From Dehalococcoidales bacterium (GTDB taxonomy: Bacteria > Chloroflexota > Dehalococcoidia > Dehalococcoidales > UBA5760): a stretch of DNA of 64,000 nt. Below the pieces are notes generated by a model that worked only from the letters and a program-made list of their open reading frames with translations, did no database searches and had not been told where the DNA came from. The stretch spans positions 1 to 64,000 of the forward strand of contig JAQUQE010000004.1 in assembly GCA_028716225.1 (NCBI GenBank), given 5' to 3'. Below, in pieces: positions 1-8,320 of the stretch (positions within the stretch are counted from its first letter, which is position 1; each line of letters starts with the position of its first letter). The position numbers were made by a program, and so were the translations under genes.

Positions 1-1
1 G

Positions 2-166
2 AGGTCGTTTATCGAAAGCATAGAGGTTGACGATGGGCAGATAACCTTAAACTATACCTTACCCATGCCCCCGGGTAATTCGAGACAAGAAACACTATCG
101 GTTCTAGGTATCGTACCCATTGGTGGGGAAGGGGGGACTCGAACCCCCACGCCTTGCGGCACATGA
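2..166 (+). CDS. C-terminal end of a serine site-specific recombinase (partial at left edge)
   Basis: An open frame enters from the left edge and ends at a TGA at 164-166. The 54 visible residues begin RSFIESIEVDDGQITLNY, then TLPMPPG, then VLGIVPIGGEGGTRTP. A beta-rich I-E-V-D-x-G-Q-I-T-L-x-Y-x-L-P-M-P-P tail is what I recall from the C-terminus of large serine recombinases of the resolvase/invertase family; the catalytic domain is outside the window. The last 15 codons are read from the antisense of the tRNA-Leu gene, so the recombinase frame runs through the tRNA 3' end. That is expected if an element integrated there. The family call rests only on this tail and could be wrong. Confidence 0.6.
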   Translation, partial: RSFIESIEVDDGQITLNYTLPMPPGNSRQETLSVLGIVPIGGEGGTRTPTPCGT

Positions 167-205
167 TCCTAAGTCATGCTCGTCTGCCAGTTCCGACACT
201 CCCCC
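121..205 (-). tRNA. tRNA-Leu (anticodon UAG), CCA encoded
   Basis: On the minus strand the acceptor GGGGGAG (205-199) pairs with CTTCCCC, followed by discriminator A and an encoded CCA at 123-121. The anticodon loop CTTAGGA sits on a perfect 5-bp stem, the T-arm is GGGGG-TTCGAGT-CCCCC, and there is a long variable arm as expected for Leu. Its 3' end overlaps the recombinase reading frame and is the probable integration target. Confidence 0.93.
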
Positions 206-377
206 GGGCACAGGCTGCCCTGTTATTTTAGCATAGCACATACGGCAATAGCATTATCGGAAGGATGAATTCAAGACAGTACTCCCGGACCTTTAGGAGA
301 ACATCGAAAAAACACCCCGGATGGGGCAACATTCCCTTTACCGAACAGTAAATCGGGACGAGCTATCGCTATCTATA

Positions 378-806
378 TTATACCGGGCAGGATGAAAACT
401 CTTTCTTGCCCAGGGAGACGAATATGATAGCCAGTATGCCCAGTATTCCCCCTGATGGGAGAGCCAGGATGGACCCGGCCAGCGCCAGGCCCCACTTCCG
501 CCTCTTTAAAGCGTAGATACCGCCGATCAGGGCGATTATCGCGCAGACAAGCAGCACGATCCCTATCGCCATCAGGATAGCTGATGAGATGCCGGCTGCC
601 TCCGCAATCAGCGATTGCAGGTCAGTCACCTCGGGTACCCACATGCCAGCCCATTCGTTCAGCGCATCACTGATTTCAGCACTGAGGCCACCCAGTTGGC
701 CAACGAATCCTCCCACCACAATCGCGGTAATACCCCCGGCAATGCCCATAGCTCCGGAAATTATGTCCAGAACACCCGCTGTTGTCGGCTTCCACGTCTT
801 TTCCAT
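378..806 (-). CDS. Small multi-pass membrane protein, paralogue of the next gene
   Basis: A 142-residue protein of unknown function. It starts at ATG 806, which has GGAGG eight bases upstream; a TTG five codons earlier is less likely. Hydrophobic glycine/alanine/isoleucine-rich segments lie near residues 10-38, 68-95 and 105-130. KRRKWG sits between the last two, a positive loop. The N-terminal KPTTAGVLDIISGAMGIAGG matches the start of the neighbouring 889-1236 product, so the two arose by duplication. No catalytic motif is visible. It resembles the short DUF4064-like membrane proteins of Chloroflexota, but I would not assign a family. Confidence 0.7.
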   Translation of the reverse strand: MEKTWKPTTAGVLDIISGAMGIAGGITAIVVGGFVGQLGGLSAEISDALNEWAGMWVPEVTDLQSLIAEAAGISSAILMAIGIVLLVCAIIALIGGIYALKRRKWGLALAGSILALPSGGILGILAIIFVSLGKKEFSSCPV

Positions 807-888
807 CGAGTCTACCTCCAAAACGATTTCTCGTCCAGATATACTACCACAGGGTCTTCCTTTTAGCCATTACCTTTTATGGAAACGG

Positions 889-1236
889 TTAGCTGCTCCC
901 GACCCGGGAAGGTGCGGTAAATTCATCATTAGCCAGGGCGACAAAGATGAGAGCCAGCGTCCCCAGAACCGGCATACAGGGAATGGCGAAGATAGCACCG
1001 ATGACCGCCATTATCCAGAGCCTCCGGCGCAGGGCAAATATACCGCCGATCAGCGCCACCACACCCAGGATAATTGAGGGTACGCCAAGCGGCTCAAAGC
1101 CGAGAATACCTCCCGTCTCACTGACGAAATCGCCCATCAGCACGACAAGGCCGCCGCCGCCGATGCCGATCATACCGGCGATGATACTGAAGACGCCCGA
1201 GGTTATCGGCTTCCATGACTTCATTATGTTGACCAT
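889..1236 (-). CDS. Small multi-pass membrane protein, paralogue of the preceding gene
   Basis: A 115-residue product starting at ATG 1236 with GGAGG five bases upstream. KPITSGVFSIIAGMIGIGGG near the N-terminus, then a short loop, then IILGVVALIGGIFALRRR and a last hydrophobic segment, align with the 378-806 protein. That protein is longer mainly by an extra polar loop between segments 1 and 2. Three membrane segments are predicted by eye. The genes run in tandem on the same strand 82 bases apart and may be co-transcribed. Function is unknown. Confidence 0.7.
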   Translation of the reverse strand: MVNIMKSWKPITSGVFSIIAGMIGIGGGGLVVLMGDFVSETGGILGFEPLGVPSIILGVVALIGGIFALRRRLWIMAVIGAIFAIPCMPVLGTLALIFVALANDEFTAPSRVGSS

Positions 1237-1447
1237 ATCCGCCTCCTGAATTCCCCCAAAAAGCGAGATGCTTATTTTCTACCAACAACATTATCACAGA
1301 ATCGCCATTTTGAATAGTACCGGAGGCGTTGCTTTTGAAGCCAGCTGGCGATGAAATAAGCCATGGCTATCCGATTCAACAGTCGATTGAGGTCAAGAGC
1401 CGTTGGAGAAAGACAAAGCTTAATAGAGAGATTAACGAATATGTGAA

Positions 1448-1524
1448 TGGTCGGGGTGAGAGGACTTGAACCTCCGACCTCAGCGTCCCAAACGCTGCGC
1501 GCTAGCCGACTGCGCTACACCCCG
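1448..1524 (-). tRNA. tRNA-Pro (anticodon UGG), CCA encoded
   Basis: On the minus strand the acceptor CGGGGTG pairs with CACCCCG, then discriminator A and CCA. The anticodon stem CAGCG/CGCTG encloses loop TTTGGGA, giving anticodon TGG. The length is 77 nt. Confidence 0.95.
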
Positions 1525-1590
1525 CTATCGGGAACAAATATAGCAGACCACCTGCTCAGGGTCAAGCGGGCGTGCCGGCCACACAGGCCT

Positions 1591-2316
1591 TCAGTCCCGG
1601 CAGTCCGGGCAGATATCAAACGCCTCCGGAGCGATCCCGGCTGTCTTAGCGATATACTCCAACTGTCTCTCGGGAGCCCAGTACTTGCCGCACTTGCTAC
1701 ACTTCTTCAGCTTGAACTCCATGGTCACGTGAGGCATAGTGATCACCCGAGTATCGCCGACATCCTCGAAACTGATCGCCCGGGTAGGGCATACGAAAGA
1801 GCAAGAACCGCACCCGATGCACACCTCGGAGAAGTCGTAGAACGGGGTAGCCATCTGCCGGTCGACCCCACGGTTGACCAGGGTTATCGCCGATACCCCC
1901 ACCACCTCCTGACACACCCTGGTGCATAAGGCACAGAGAATGCACTTGTGGTTGTCCTCTTCCAGGCTGAAGATCGGCTTATCGACGCCCAGATCATGGG
2001 CCATTTCCTGTACCACCTCTGAGTCGGGGCACCTCGCCAGCAGCAACTCGATCACCGTGCGGCGGATGTTATTAACCTCCGGTGTTTCGGTCCTGACGAC
2101 AAGACCCTCCGCCACCGGATAAAGACAGGAAGCTACCAGCCTCTTCCGCCCCTTCCGGGTCACTTCAACCATACAGAGACGGCAGGCACCGTAAGGGGAT
2201 ACCTCCTCATGGTAACACAGGGTTGGGATGTGGATGCCGTTCTCACTAGCTACTTCAAGTATTGTCTTTTCCTCTTCCGCCCGACATTCCCGTCCGTCAA
2301 TAGTCAGTTTTACCAT
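1591..2316 (-). CDS. NuoG/HoxU-like iron-sulfur subunit, short form
   Basis: A 241-residue electron-transfer subunit. An N-terminal plant-type [2Fe-2S] ferredoxin domain has Cys34, 45, 48 and 64. Two [4Fe-4S] motifs follow, CILCALCTRVC near residue 125 and CIGCGSCSFVC near 168. A C-terminal zinc ribbon has CSKCGKYW and CPDC near residues 210-239. The His-Cys3 cluster motif usual in NuoG is replaced by LLLARCPDSEVVQ, and there is no molybdopterin or [FeFe]-hydrogenase domain. It is the last gene of the por-nuoEF operon and probably passes electrons between the POR ferredoxin subunit and the NuoF-like flavoprotein. ATG start. Confidence 0.85.
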   Translation of the reverse strand: MVKLTIDGRECRAEEEKTILEVASENGIHIPTLCYHEEVSPYGACRLCMVEVTRKGRKRLVASCLYPVAEGLVVRTETPEVNNIRRTVIELLLARCPDSEVVQEMAHDLGVDKPIFSLEEDNHKCILCALCTRVCQEVVGVSAITLVNRGVDRQMATPFYDFSEVCIGCGSCSFVCPTRAISFEDVGDTRVITMPHVTMEFKLKKCSKCGKYWAPERQLEYIAKTAGIAPEAFDICPDCRD

Positions 2317-2330
2317 CCTCTATCACACCT

Positions 2331-4193
2331 TCAACTTACTTTTACGGCGCCAAGCTTACAGACATCATAGCAGGCCCCGCACTTGATGCATTTTTCCTGG
2401 TCCAAAATAACCGGCTGCTTCTTACCCCCGGAGGTTATCGCCTCCGCCGGGCAGGACTTGATACAGAGCCCGCATCCCGGGCACTTTTCCTTGATAATCT
2501 GATAGGTAATCAGCTCCTTACAGACACCAGCGGGACACCTCTTCTCCTTAATATGCGCTTCATACTCGTCCCGGAAATAACGGATGGTACTCAAGACCGG
2601 ATTGGGCGCCGTCGAACCCAGGGCACAGAGAGCACCATCGGTCAGTGTCGTGGAGAGACGCTCCAGCAGATCAATGTCGCCTTCCTTGCCCCTGCCTTCG
2701 CTGATACCATCCAGTATCTCCCGCATCCTCTTTAAACCCTCGCGACAGGGGACACACTTACCACAGGACTCTCCTTCGAGAAAACCGATGAAGTACTTGG
2801 CGATATCCACCATGCAGTTGTCCTCATCCATCACAATCATACCGCCGGAGCCCATCATCGAACCGGACTTGGTCAGCTCGTCGAAATCGACCGGCAAATT
2901 GATCAAGCTGTCCGGAATAACCCCGCCGGAAGGACCGCCGGTCTGTACCGCCTTGAACTTTTTACCTCCGGGAATGCCGCCGCCGATATCATAAATGATT
3001 TCCTTAAGCGTTATTCCCATCGGGACCTCTACCAGACCGGTATTGTTGACCTTACCCACCAGGGAGAAGATCTTGGTACCCTTGCTGTTAGCGGTACCCG
3101 TTTTGGTATACCAGTCGGCACCATGATTGATTATCAGGGGGACGTTCGCCCAGGTCTCAACATTGTTAAGCGTGGTTGGTTTTTCCCATAGACCCTTTTC
3201 GACGGTATGGATATACTTGGCACGGGGTTCCCCTACCTTGCCCTCCAGCGAAGCCATCAGTGCCGAAGACTCGCCGCAGATAAAAGCACCGCCGCCCCGG
3301 TTTATCCTGATGCTGAAGTCAAAGCCGGAGCCGAGGATATTCTTACCGAGCAATCCGTACTCTTCAGCCTGCTTGATGGCTAACCTGACATTCTTCACCG
3401 CCAGCGGGTACTCGTGGCGCACATAGACATAGCCCTCATGGCCGCCTATGGCATAGGCCCCGATTAACATTCCTTCCAGGACACTGTGCGGATTACCCTC
3501 CAGCAGACTCCTGTCCATATAGGCACCGGGGTCGCCTTCATCGGCGTTGCAGATGATATAGCGAACGCCGTCCGGCGAGGGGGCATTACGGCAGGACTCC
3601 CACTTAATACCAGTAGGAAAGCCGCCGCCGCCGCGTCCCCTTAAACCCGACTTCTTTATTTCCTCAATGACTGCCTCGGGCTTAATCCCGGACAGCACTT
3701 TACCCAGAGCAGCATAACCGCCTACCGCCAGATAGTCCTCGATTGAGGAAGGGTCGATATAGCCGTTATTACCGAAGACAAGCCGCTTCTGGCCGGCATA
3801 GAACGGTACTTCATGCTCGTGGACTATCTTCTTGCCGGTGTTGGGATCGGCGTAGAGCAGCCTGTCGATGACGTTGTTTTTGAGCACCGTCTCCGAGATT
3901 ATCTCGGCGGCATCGTCGGCGCTTACCCGCTGATAGAAAATATCCCTGGGACGGATAACCACCAGCGGACCCCTTTCACAGAAGCCGTGACAGCCGGTAG
4001 TCCTGACATCCACCTTTTCCTCAAGCCCGAGCCGTTTAATCTCATTCTGGAAAGCTGTGGATACCTTTTCACAGCCAAAGGCATGACAACCGGTCCCGCT
4101 GCATACCGTAATACAGGGCTTCTTGGCATCCCGTTTGCTGACTATCGATTTTCTTGCCTTTTCTAGTTCCGCAGGAGAGCTTAACCTTTCCAA
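2331..4193 (-). CDS. NuoF/HndC-like NAD(P)-binding flavoprotein subunit
   Basis: A 620-residue protein with three parts. An N-terminal thioredoxin-like [2Fe-2S] domain carries CSGTGC near residue 31 and TTGCHGFC near 67. The NuoF core has the FMN/NADH-binding [13 protein letters not shown] and the [4Fe-4S] motif [14 protein letters not shown]-terminal 2x[4Fe-4S] ferredoxin domain has [12 protein letters not shown] and [11 protein letters not shown]. This is the layout of HndC and of [FeFe]-hydrogenase or formate-dehydrogenase flavoprotein subunits. The start is TTG 4193 with AAAGGGG six bases upstream. It lies between NuoE- and NuoG-like genes; the reaction is presumably NAD(P)+ reduction or oxidation. 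The cofactor cannot be told from the sequence. Confidence 0.9.
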   Translation of the reverse strand: MERLSSPAELEKARKSIVSKRDAKKPCITVCSGTGCHAFGCEKVSTAFQNEIKRLGLEEKVDVRTTGCHGFCERGPLVVIRPRDIFYQRVSADDAAEIISETVLKNNVIDRLLYADPNTGKKIVHEHEVPFYAGQKRLVFGNNGYIDPSSIEDYLAVGGYAALGKVLSGIKPEAVIEEIKKSGLRGRGGGGFPTGIKWESCRNAPSPDGVRYIICNADEGDPGAYMDRSLLEGNPHSVLEGMLIGAYAIGGHEGYVYVRHEYPLAVKNVRLAIKQAEEYGLLGKNILGSGFDFSIRINRGGGAFICGESSALMASLEGKVGEPRAKYIHTVEKGLWEKPTTLNNVETWANVPLIINHGADWYTKTGTANSKGTKIFSLVGKVNNTGLVEVPMGITLKEIIYDIGGGIPGGKKFKAVQTGGPSGGVIPDSLINLPVDFDELTKSGSMMGSGGMIVMDEDNCMVDIAKYFIGFLEGESCGKCVPCREGLKRMREILDGISEGRGKEGDIDLLERLSTTLTDGALCALGSTAPNPVLSTIRYFRDEYEAHIKEKRCPAGVCKELITYQIIKEKCPGCGLCIKSCPAEAITSGGKKQPVILDQEKCIKCGACYDVCKLGAVKVS

Positions 4194-4210
4194 TAGCTAC
4201 CCCTTTCTCA

Positions 4211-4681
4211 TCAAGAATATTGCTTAATCATATCTTTGACCTTTTCCGTCTTCATCTGACCGTGGTAGTCCCCATCGACGATTACCACCGGTCCCAGAGC
4301 ACAGGCCCCGACACAGTTGACCGTCTCCAGAGTGAACTCGAGACCATCGGTGGTGCCGCCGGCCTTAACGCCCAGCTCACGCTCTATGGACTCCAGGACC
4401 TTGACCGCTCCGCGGACATGGCAGGCGGTACCCAGACAGACATTAATCAGGTGGCGTCCCCTGGGCGTTAAGCGCAGGGCCTTGAAAAAGGTGGCGATAC
4501 TGTAGAGCTGACTGAACGGGACATCCAGGGTCTTGCTGACATGCTCGAGAGACTCCCTGGGCAGATAATTATACTCTTCCTGAATATCCTGTAGAATAGA
4601 TACCAGCATACCCTTATCGTGCTGATATTTATCCAGTATTGCCCCTACCTTCTTTGCTATCTGTCCTGCTTCTGCATGCAT
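4211..4681 (-). CDS. NuoE/HndA-like [2Fe-2S] subunit
   Basis: A 156-residue thioredoxin-like [2Fe-2S] protein with the family motif CLGTACHVRGA about residue 87 and VNCVGACALGP about residue 127. The N-terminal helical region contains LVSILQDIQEEYNYLPRE, typical of NuoE. It is the partner of the following NuoF-like subunit. The frame overlaps the end of porB by 25 bases, indicating translational coupling within the operon. Length is normal for the family. Confidence 0.92.
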   Translation of the reverse strand: MHAEAGQIAKKVGAILDKYQHDKGMLVSILQDIQEEYNYLPRESLEHVSKTLDVPFSQLYSIATFFKALRLTPRGRHLINVCLGTACHVRGAVKVLESIERELGVKAGGTTDGLEFTLETVNCVGACALGPVVIVDGDYHGQMKTEKVKDMIKQYS

Positions 4682-5598
4682 TCTATCTTCTCCTTGAGCT
4701 TGGCATAGTCCTTACTAACCCTGTCCTGAATCTCCTTCACGGTTTCCTCGGACAGATGGCGGAACCTCCCCTGCAGCTTCAGATAGTCCTGGACCGGCCT
4801 CAGTTGAGGTACATCTATGGTTAATTTGTAGCGGCCGTTCTCAACCTCGTAGAGGGGGAATACCCCCGTTTCTACCGCCAGACGGCCTACCTTAATGGCT
4901 AACTCCGGAGCACACCTCCAGCCGGTAGGGCACACCGACAGAACATGAATATAAGCCGGGCCGGGGGTAAGCGCTCCCTTTCTCACCTTATCCATTAGAT
5001 CGAAGGGATAACTGGGACAGGCAGTGGCAACATAGGGGATATTATGGGCAGCAGCAATGCCGGGCATATCCTTTTTCCAGGTAACCTGCCCGATGCTCTT
5101 TTTACCGGCCGGAGCAGTAGTCGTCGAGGCACCGTAGGGGGTAGCTGAAGACCTCTGTATACCGGTATTCATATAGGCTTCGTTATCAAAGCAGACATAG
5201 AGAAAATCTTGCCATCTTTCCAGAGCACCTGAGATTGCCTGAAGTCCGATGTCACTGGTAGCACCATCACCGCCGATAGCCACTACGCTTATCTTCCTAT
5301 CCGGGCGTCTGCCCTTTCTCACCAAGGCCTTTAAGCCGGAATCTACGCCCGAAGCCACGGCAGCCGCATTCTCAAAGAGGGTATGAATCCAGGGCAAACA
5401 CCAGGAGGTATGAGGCAGCGGTGTTGCCACCACCTCCATACAGCCGGTGGCGTTAACTACAATAACATCACGGCCCAGCGCCTTGAAGGTCTGCCTTACC
5501 GCCAGTGCTTCAGCACAGCCGACACAGGCACGGTGTCCGGGGGCAAAGTTTTCCTTTTTCTTGATTAACTTGGGAACAAAAACAGCGTATTTCTCCAT
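4657..5598 (-). CDS. porB: 2-oxoacid:ferredoxin oxidoreductase, beta (TPP) subunit
   Basis: A 313-residue thiamine-pyrophosphate subunit of a pyruvate/2-oxoacid:ferredoxin oxidoreductase. The N-terminal RACVGCAEALAVR carries cluster-ligand cysteines. The TPP signature runs from GGDGATSDIG to DNEAYMNTG, with CPTGW further on. It starts at ATG 5598, sharing one base with the porA stop (TAATG). Together with PorA, PorC and PorD it would decarboxylate a 2-oxoacid to acyl-CoA while reducing ferredoxin, or run in reverse for CO2 fixation. Substrate preference (pyruvate or another oxoacid) is not resolved. Confidence 0.92.
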   Translation of the reverse strand: MEKYAVFVPKLIKKKENFAPGHRACVGCAEALAVRQTFKALGRDVIVVNATGCMEVVATPLPHTSWCLPWIHTLFENAAAVASGVDSGLKALVRKGRRPDRKISVVAIGGDGATSDIGLQAISGALERWQDFLYVCFDNEAYMNTGIQRSSATPYGASTTTAPAGKKSIGQVTWKKDMPGIAAAHNIPYVATACPSYPFDLMDKVRKGALTPGPAYIHVLSVCPTGWRCAPELAIKVGRLAVETGVFPLYEVENGRYKLTIDVPQLRPVQDYLKLQGRFRHLSEETVKEIQDRVSKDYAKLKEKIECMQKQDR

Positions 5599-6776
5599 TA
5601 TTCCCTCACCCCAAACATTTCAAACTCCTGCTCGGCTCCTTCCCTGGCAATCCTAGTCCCCCGCTCGATTATCTCTCTGAACCCTGCTATCGAGACCACT
5701 CTGCCTCCCAGACCACCGACAAAACCAACTACCTTGGGCCTCTTGTCCAGGCTATACAGGGCCGATCTGACCTCGGAGCAGACCGGTCCACCGGGCCCGC
5801 CGAAGGAAAGCGCCCTATCGAACACGACAAGAACATCGGCATCCTTAACCGCCTGGCGGATTTCAGCAAAGGGGAATGGCCGCCATAGCCTGAGATTCAG
5901 CAACCCCACCGCGTGACCATCATCACGCATAGCATCTACCGCACTCATGGCGGTCTCGCTAAAGCTGCCCATAGTCATCAGCAGCACCTTGGCCCCTTCA
6001 CAACGGTAGCACTGAATCGGGGAGTAGTAGCGCCCGAAGATATCACCGAATTCCTTCCAGGCTTCCAGAATCACCTCTTTAGACGATGTCAGGACTACAT
6101 CCTGTGCTTTTTTCACCTCGGTGTAGATATCCGGCGGCCCGAAAGCCCCCATCGTTACCGGTTTGTCCGGATCCAAGGGCAGGGGATACTCAAACCGGGG
6201 CAAGAACTTGTCAACATCACTCTGCTCTTCAAGATATATCGGCTCAATGACATGGGTCAGTTGAAACCCGTCCAGGTGTATCATGACCGGAAGCAGTGTC
6301 CTGCGGTCTTCACCGATACGGAAGGCACAGAGTATGTTATCAAAGGCCTCCTGCCCGTTGGTGACAAAGATCTGAATCCAGCCGGTATCGCGCACGGACA
6401 TCACATCGGAGTGGTCACCCCAGATGCTTATCGGCGCCGACAGGGCACGATTGGCCACCGCCATAACGACGGGCAATCGCATGCCCGAGGCAACATAGAG
6501 CACTTCGTGCATCAATTCCATCCCCTGGCTGGAGGTAGCGGTAAAGGTTCTCGCTCCGACTGCTACTGAGCCGAGACAGGAACTCATTGCCGAGTGTTCC
6601 GATTCAACCGGGATATAAGAAGCATCCAGCTCGCCGCTGGCTACCATCTCGGAAAGGTCTTCCACAATATGGGTCTGCGGGGTAATGGGATAGGCCGCGA
6701 CAACATCAACGTTGGCCAGCTTGGCAGCGATGGCGACAGCCCGTGAGACCTCTATACCTACCCTTTGTGTCATCAC
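5598..6776 (-). CDS. porA: 2-oxoacid:ferredoxin oxidoreductase, alpha subunit
   Basis: A 392-residue alpha subunit with the pyrimidine-binding YPITPQTHIVEDL near residue 30 and ESEHSAMSSCLGS near 60, the glutamate that activates TPP. The C-terminal half is transketolase-C-like, with LLMTMGSFSETAM and LRLWRPFPF. Both ends overlap neighbours: porD ends within its start and porB starts on its stop. Length is normal for four-subunit POR enzymes. Confidence 0.92.
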   Translation of the reverse strand: MMTQRVGIEVSRAVAIAAKLANVDVVAAYPITPQTHIVEDLSEMVASGELDASYIPVESEHSAMSSCLGSVAVGARTFTATSSQGMELMHEVLYVASGMRLPVVMAVANRALSAPISIWGDHSDVMSVRDTGWIQIFVTNGQEAFDNILCAFRIGEDRRTLLPVMIHLDGFQLTHVIEPIYLEEQSDVDKFLPRFEYPLPLDPDKPVTMGAFGPPDIYTEVKKAQDVVLTSSKEVILEAWKEFGDIFGRYYSPIQCYRCEGAKVLLMTMGSFSETAMSAVDAMRDDGHAVGLLNLRLWRPFPFAEIRQAVKDADVLVVFDRALSFGGPGGPVCSEVRSALYSLDKRPKVVGFVGGLGGRVVSIAGFREIIERGTRIAREGAEQEFEMFGVRE

Positions 6777-7063
6777 TCCTCCTCTACCATATTAATCGCT
6801 TTTGTCCAGCACTCCCGGGCACAGATGCCACACCCCTTACAGTAAAACAGGTCAGCCTCAAAGTATCCCTCTTCGTTCGGCTCAATACATCCCTCGGGGC
6901 AATAGATGGAGCAAAGGCCGCATTTGATGCAACGCTCGTGCTCATAGGTCGGCCGCTGCGTCCTCCAGTCGCCGGTCTGATACTGGCGGGCACTTCCCGG
7001 CTCGGTGATTATTGCGCCAATCTCTATCTGCTGCCAGGTTGGCTTACCTTCTGATTCCGTCAA
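6773..7063 (-). CDS. porD: 2-oxoacid:ferredoxin oxidoreductase, delta (ferredoxin) subunit
   Basis: A 96-residue 2x[4Fe-4S] ferredoxin-like subunit with CIKCGLCSIYCPEGC near residue 44 and CKGCGICARECW near residue 74. The N-terminal extension W-Q-Q-I-E-I-G-A-I-I-T-E-P-G is typical of PorD. It overlaps porA by 4 bases and porC by 4 bases. It takes electrons from the alpha/beta core. Confidence 0.92.
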   Translation of the reverse strand: MTESEGKPTWQQIEIGAIITEPGSARQYQTGDWRTQRPTYEHERCIKCGLCSIYCPEGCIEPNEEGYFEADLFYCKGCGICARECWTKAINMVEEE

Positions 7064-7638
7064 TTGCTCTTCCCCCTTACCGTAGTTCCCTCATACGCTT
7101 TCTGCATCGCATTGATGTTCTTATCCGCCAGCCGACCGAAGCGATGCTTCAGCGGCTCTATCAGGGAGTCCAGTTTGGTAACCTCAGCAGCTTTCAGCAA
7201 GGCCCCGACCATAGCAGTATTGACAATAGGCACCCCCAGCGTCTCCCGGGCAATCCGGGTCGCGTCAACCGTCGCCAGTGCCCACTTGTAGTGAAACTCT
7301 TTTATAATCTCATCCGCTGTCTTCGGGGTATTAATCACCAGTATACCATCAGCCTTAAGACCGGAGCTGACATTAACGACACGCAAAAGATCCGAGGCCA
7401 GTACCACCACAACATCAGGCTCATCAATTTCAGCCCTTACCCGTATCGGATTATCACTGTCTATCCTGACAAAGGCCACCACCGGGGCACCCCTTCTCTC
7501 CGCACCAAAAGCGGGGAAGGCCTGGGCATACTTACCCTCATTTATCGCCGCCTGTGCCAATAATTCAGCAGATGTAACCGCTCCCTGACCACCCCGACCA
7601 TGCCATCTAATCTCAACGAGTCCCGCCGTATTCGTCAC
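7060..7638 (-). CDS. porC: 2-oxoacid:ferredoxin oxidoreductase, gamma subunit
   Basis: A 192-residue gamma subunit beginning at GTG 7638 with GGAGG eight bases upstream. The hallmark RWHGRGGQGAVTSAELLAQA is near the N-terminus, and GAERRGAPVVAFVRI near residue 45. It is the first gene of a por-nuoEFG-like operon. tRNA-Arg ends 31 bases upstream on the same strand, so the tRNA and the operon may share a transcript. Confidence 0.92.
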   Translation of the reverse strand: MTNTAGLVEIRWHGRGGQGAVTSAELLAQAAINEGKYAQAFPAFGAERRGAPVVAFVRIDSDNPIRVRAEIDEPDVVVVLASDLLRVVNVSSGLKADGILVINTPKTADEIIKEFHYKWALATVDATRIARETLGVPIVNTAMVGALLKAAEVTKLDSLIEPLKHRFGRLADKNINAMQKAYEGTTVRGKSN

Positions 7639-7669
7639 CTAAAAGCCTCCTAAAAATTGCCATAAAAAA

Positions 7670-7742
7670 CGCCCCTGGAGCGACTCGAACGCTCGCACCC
7701 AGCTCCGGAGGCTGGTGCTCTATCCACCTGAGCTACAGGGGC
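7670..7742 (-). tRNA. tRNA-Arg (anticodon CCG), CCA not encoded
   Basis: On the minus strand the acceptor GCCCCTG (7742-7736) pairs with CAGGGGC (7677-7671), and the discriminator is G at 7670. The anticodon stem CCAGC/GCTGG encloses loop CTCCGGA. The following bases are TTT, so CCA must be added after transcription. Confidence 0.94.
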
Positions 7743-7870
7743 CTGATTCGATCCCCCACTTAGCTTCTAAATCATATCTTACCAAATATTTGGTATCGGA
7801 TTCAATAACCAAATCAGCCAGCTTACCTAGCATTTATTCTCTACATCAGTATCAATAGAAGGATACAAGA

Positions 7871-8320
7871 CTAAAGCTGAGCAGAGAAAACATACTGCGT
7901 CGTTGTCCTCAGCAATCTCCGCACCAGGGCTAACTGCGGCCGATATAGAGCAATCCTTCCTTCCCTTACATCCAGCGGCATATCAAGTATCTTCTGTATT
8001 ACCTTCTTCTCCACCTCTCCGGGGCAAAGCACCGCCATTTCACTCCGCCCGGCACTTACTTCGATAAGTATCGGCAGCGACAGCATCTTCTGCTCGTCAG
8101 CATCTATTAAACCGGCCAGATACTTCAGCTCTTTCCGCTTGAAGAGGTGGATGCTGCCGTCATTACATAGTACGTGAGGGTACTCCTCATCCCACAAATC
8201 GGAAAGCAATTTCTGGCTGCCAGGCAGGTGGGCATTCAACACCCTCAGTTCACCCGTTAAGTACTTCTGAAGTATCCTCTCGTAGGGTAACTCGCTATCC
8301 ATCCGCCTACTTTCGCTCAA
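7871..8320 (-). CDS. UPF0216 (DUF61) family protein, archaeal type
   Basis: A 149-residue protein of unknown function. LNAHLPGSQKLLSDLWDEEYP, then DGSIHLFKRKELKYLAGL, LPILIEVS and a C-terminal LVRRLLRTTTQYVF match, from memory, the conserved pattern of UPF0216/DUF61, a family I know from archaea. The start is either TTG 8320, which overlaps the end of the ATPase D gene, or ATG 8302; the former has the better ribosome site. It is the last gene of the V/A-ATPase operon, suggesting transfer with it or a linked role. No catalytic residues are evident. Confidence 0.75.
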   Translation of the reverse strand: MSESRRMDSELPYERILQKYLTGELRVLNAHLPGSQKLLSDLWDEEYPHVLCNDGSIHLFKRKELKYLAGLIDADEQKMLSLPILIEVSAGRSEMAVLCPGEVEKKVIQKILDMPLDVREGRIALYRPQLALVRRLLRTTTQYVFSAQL

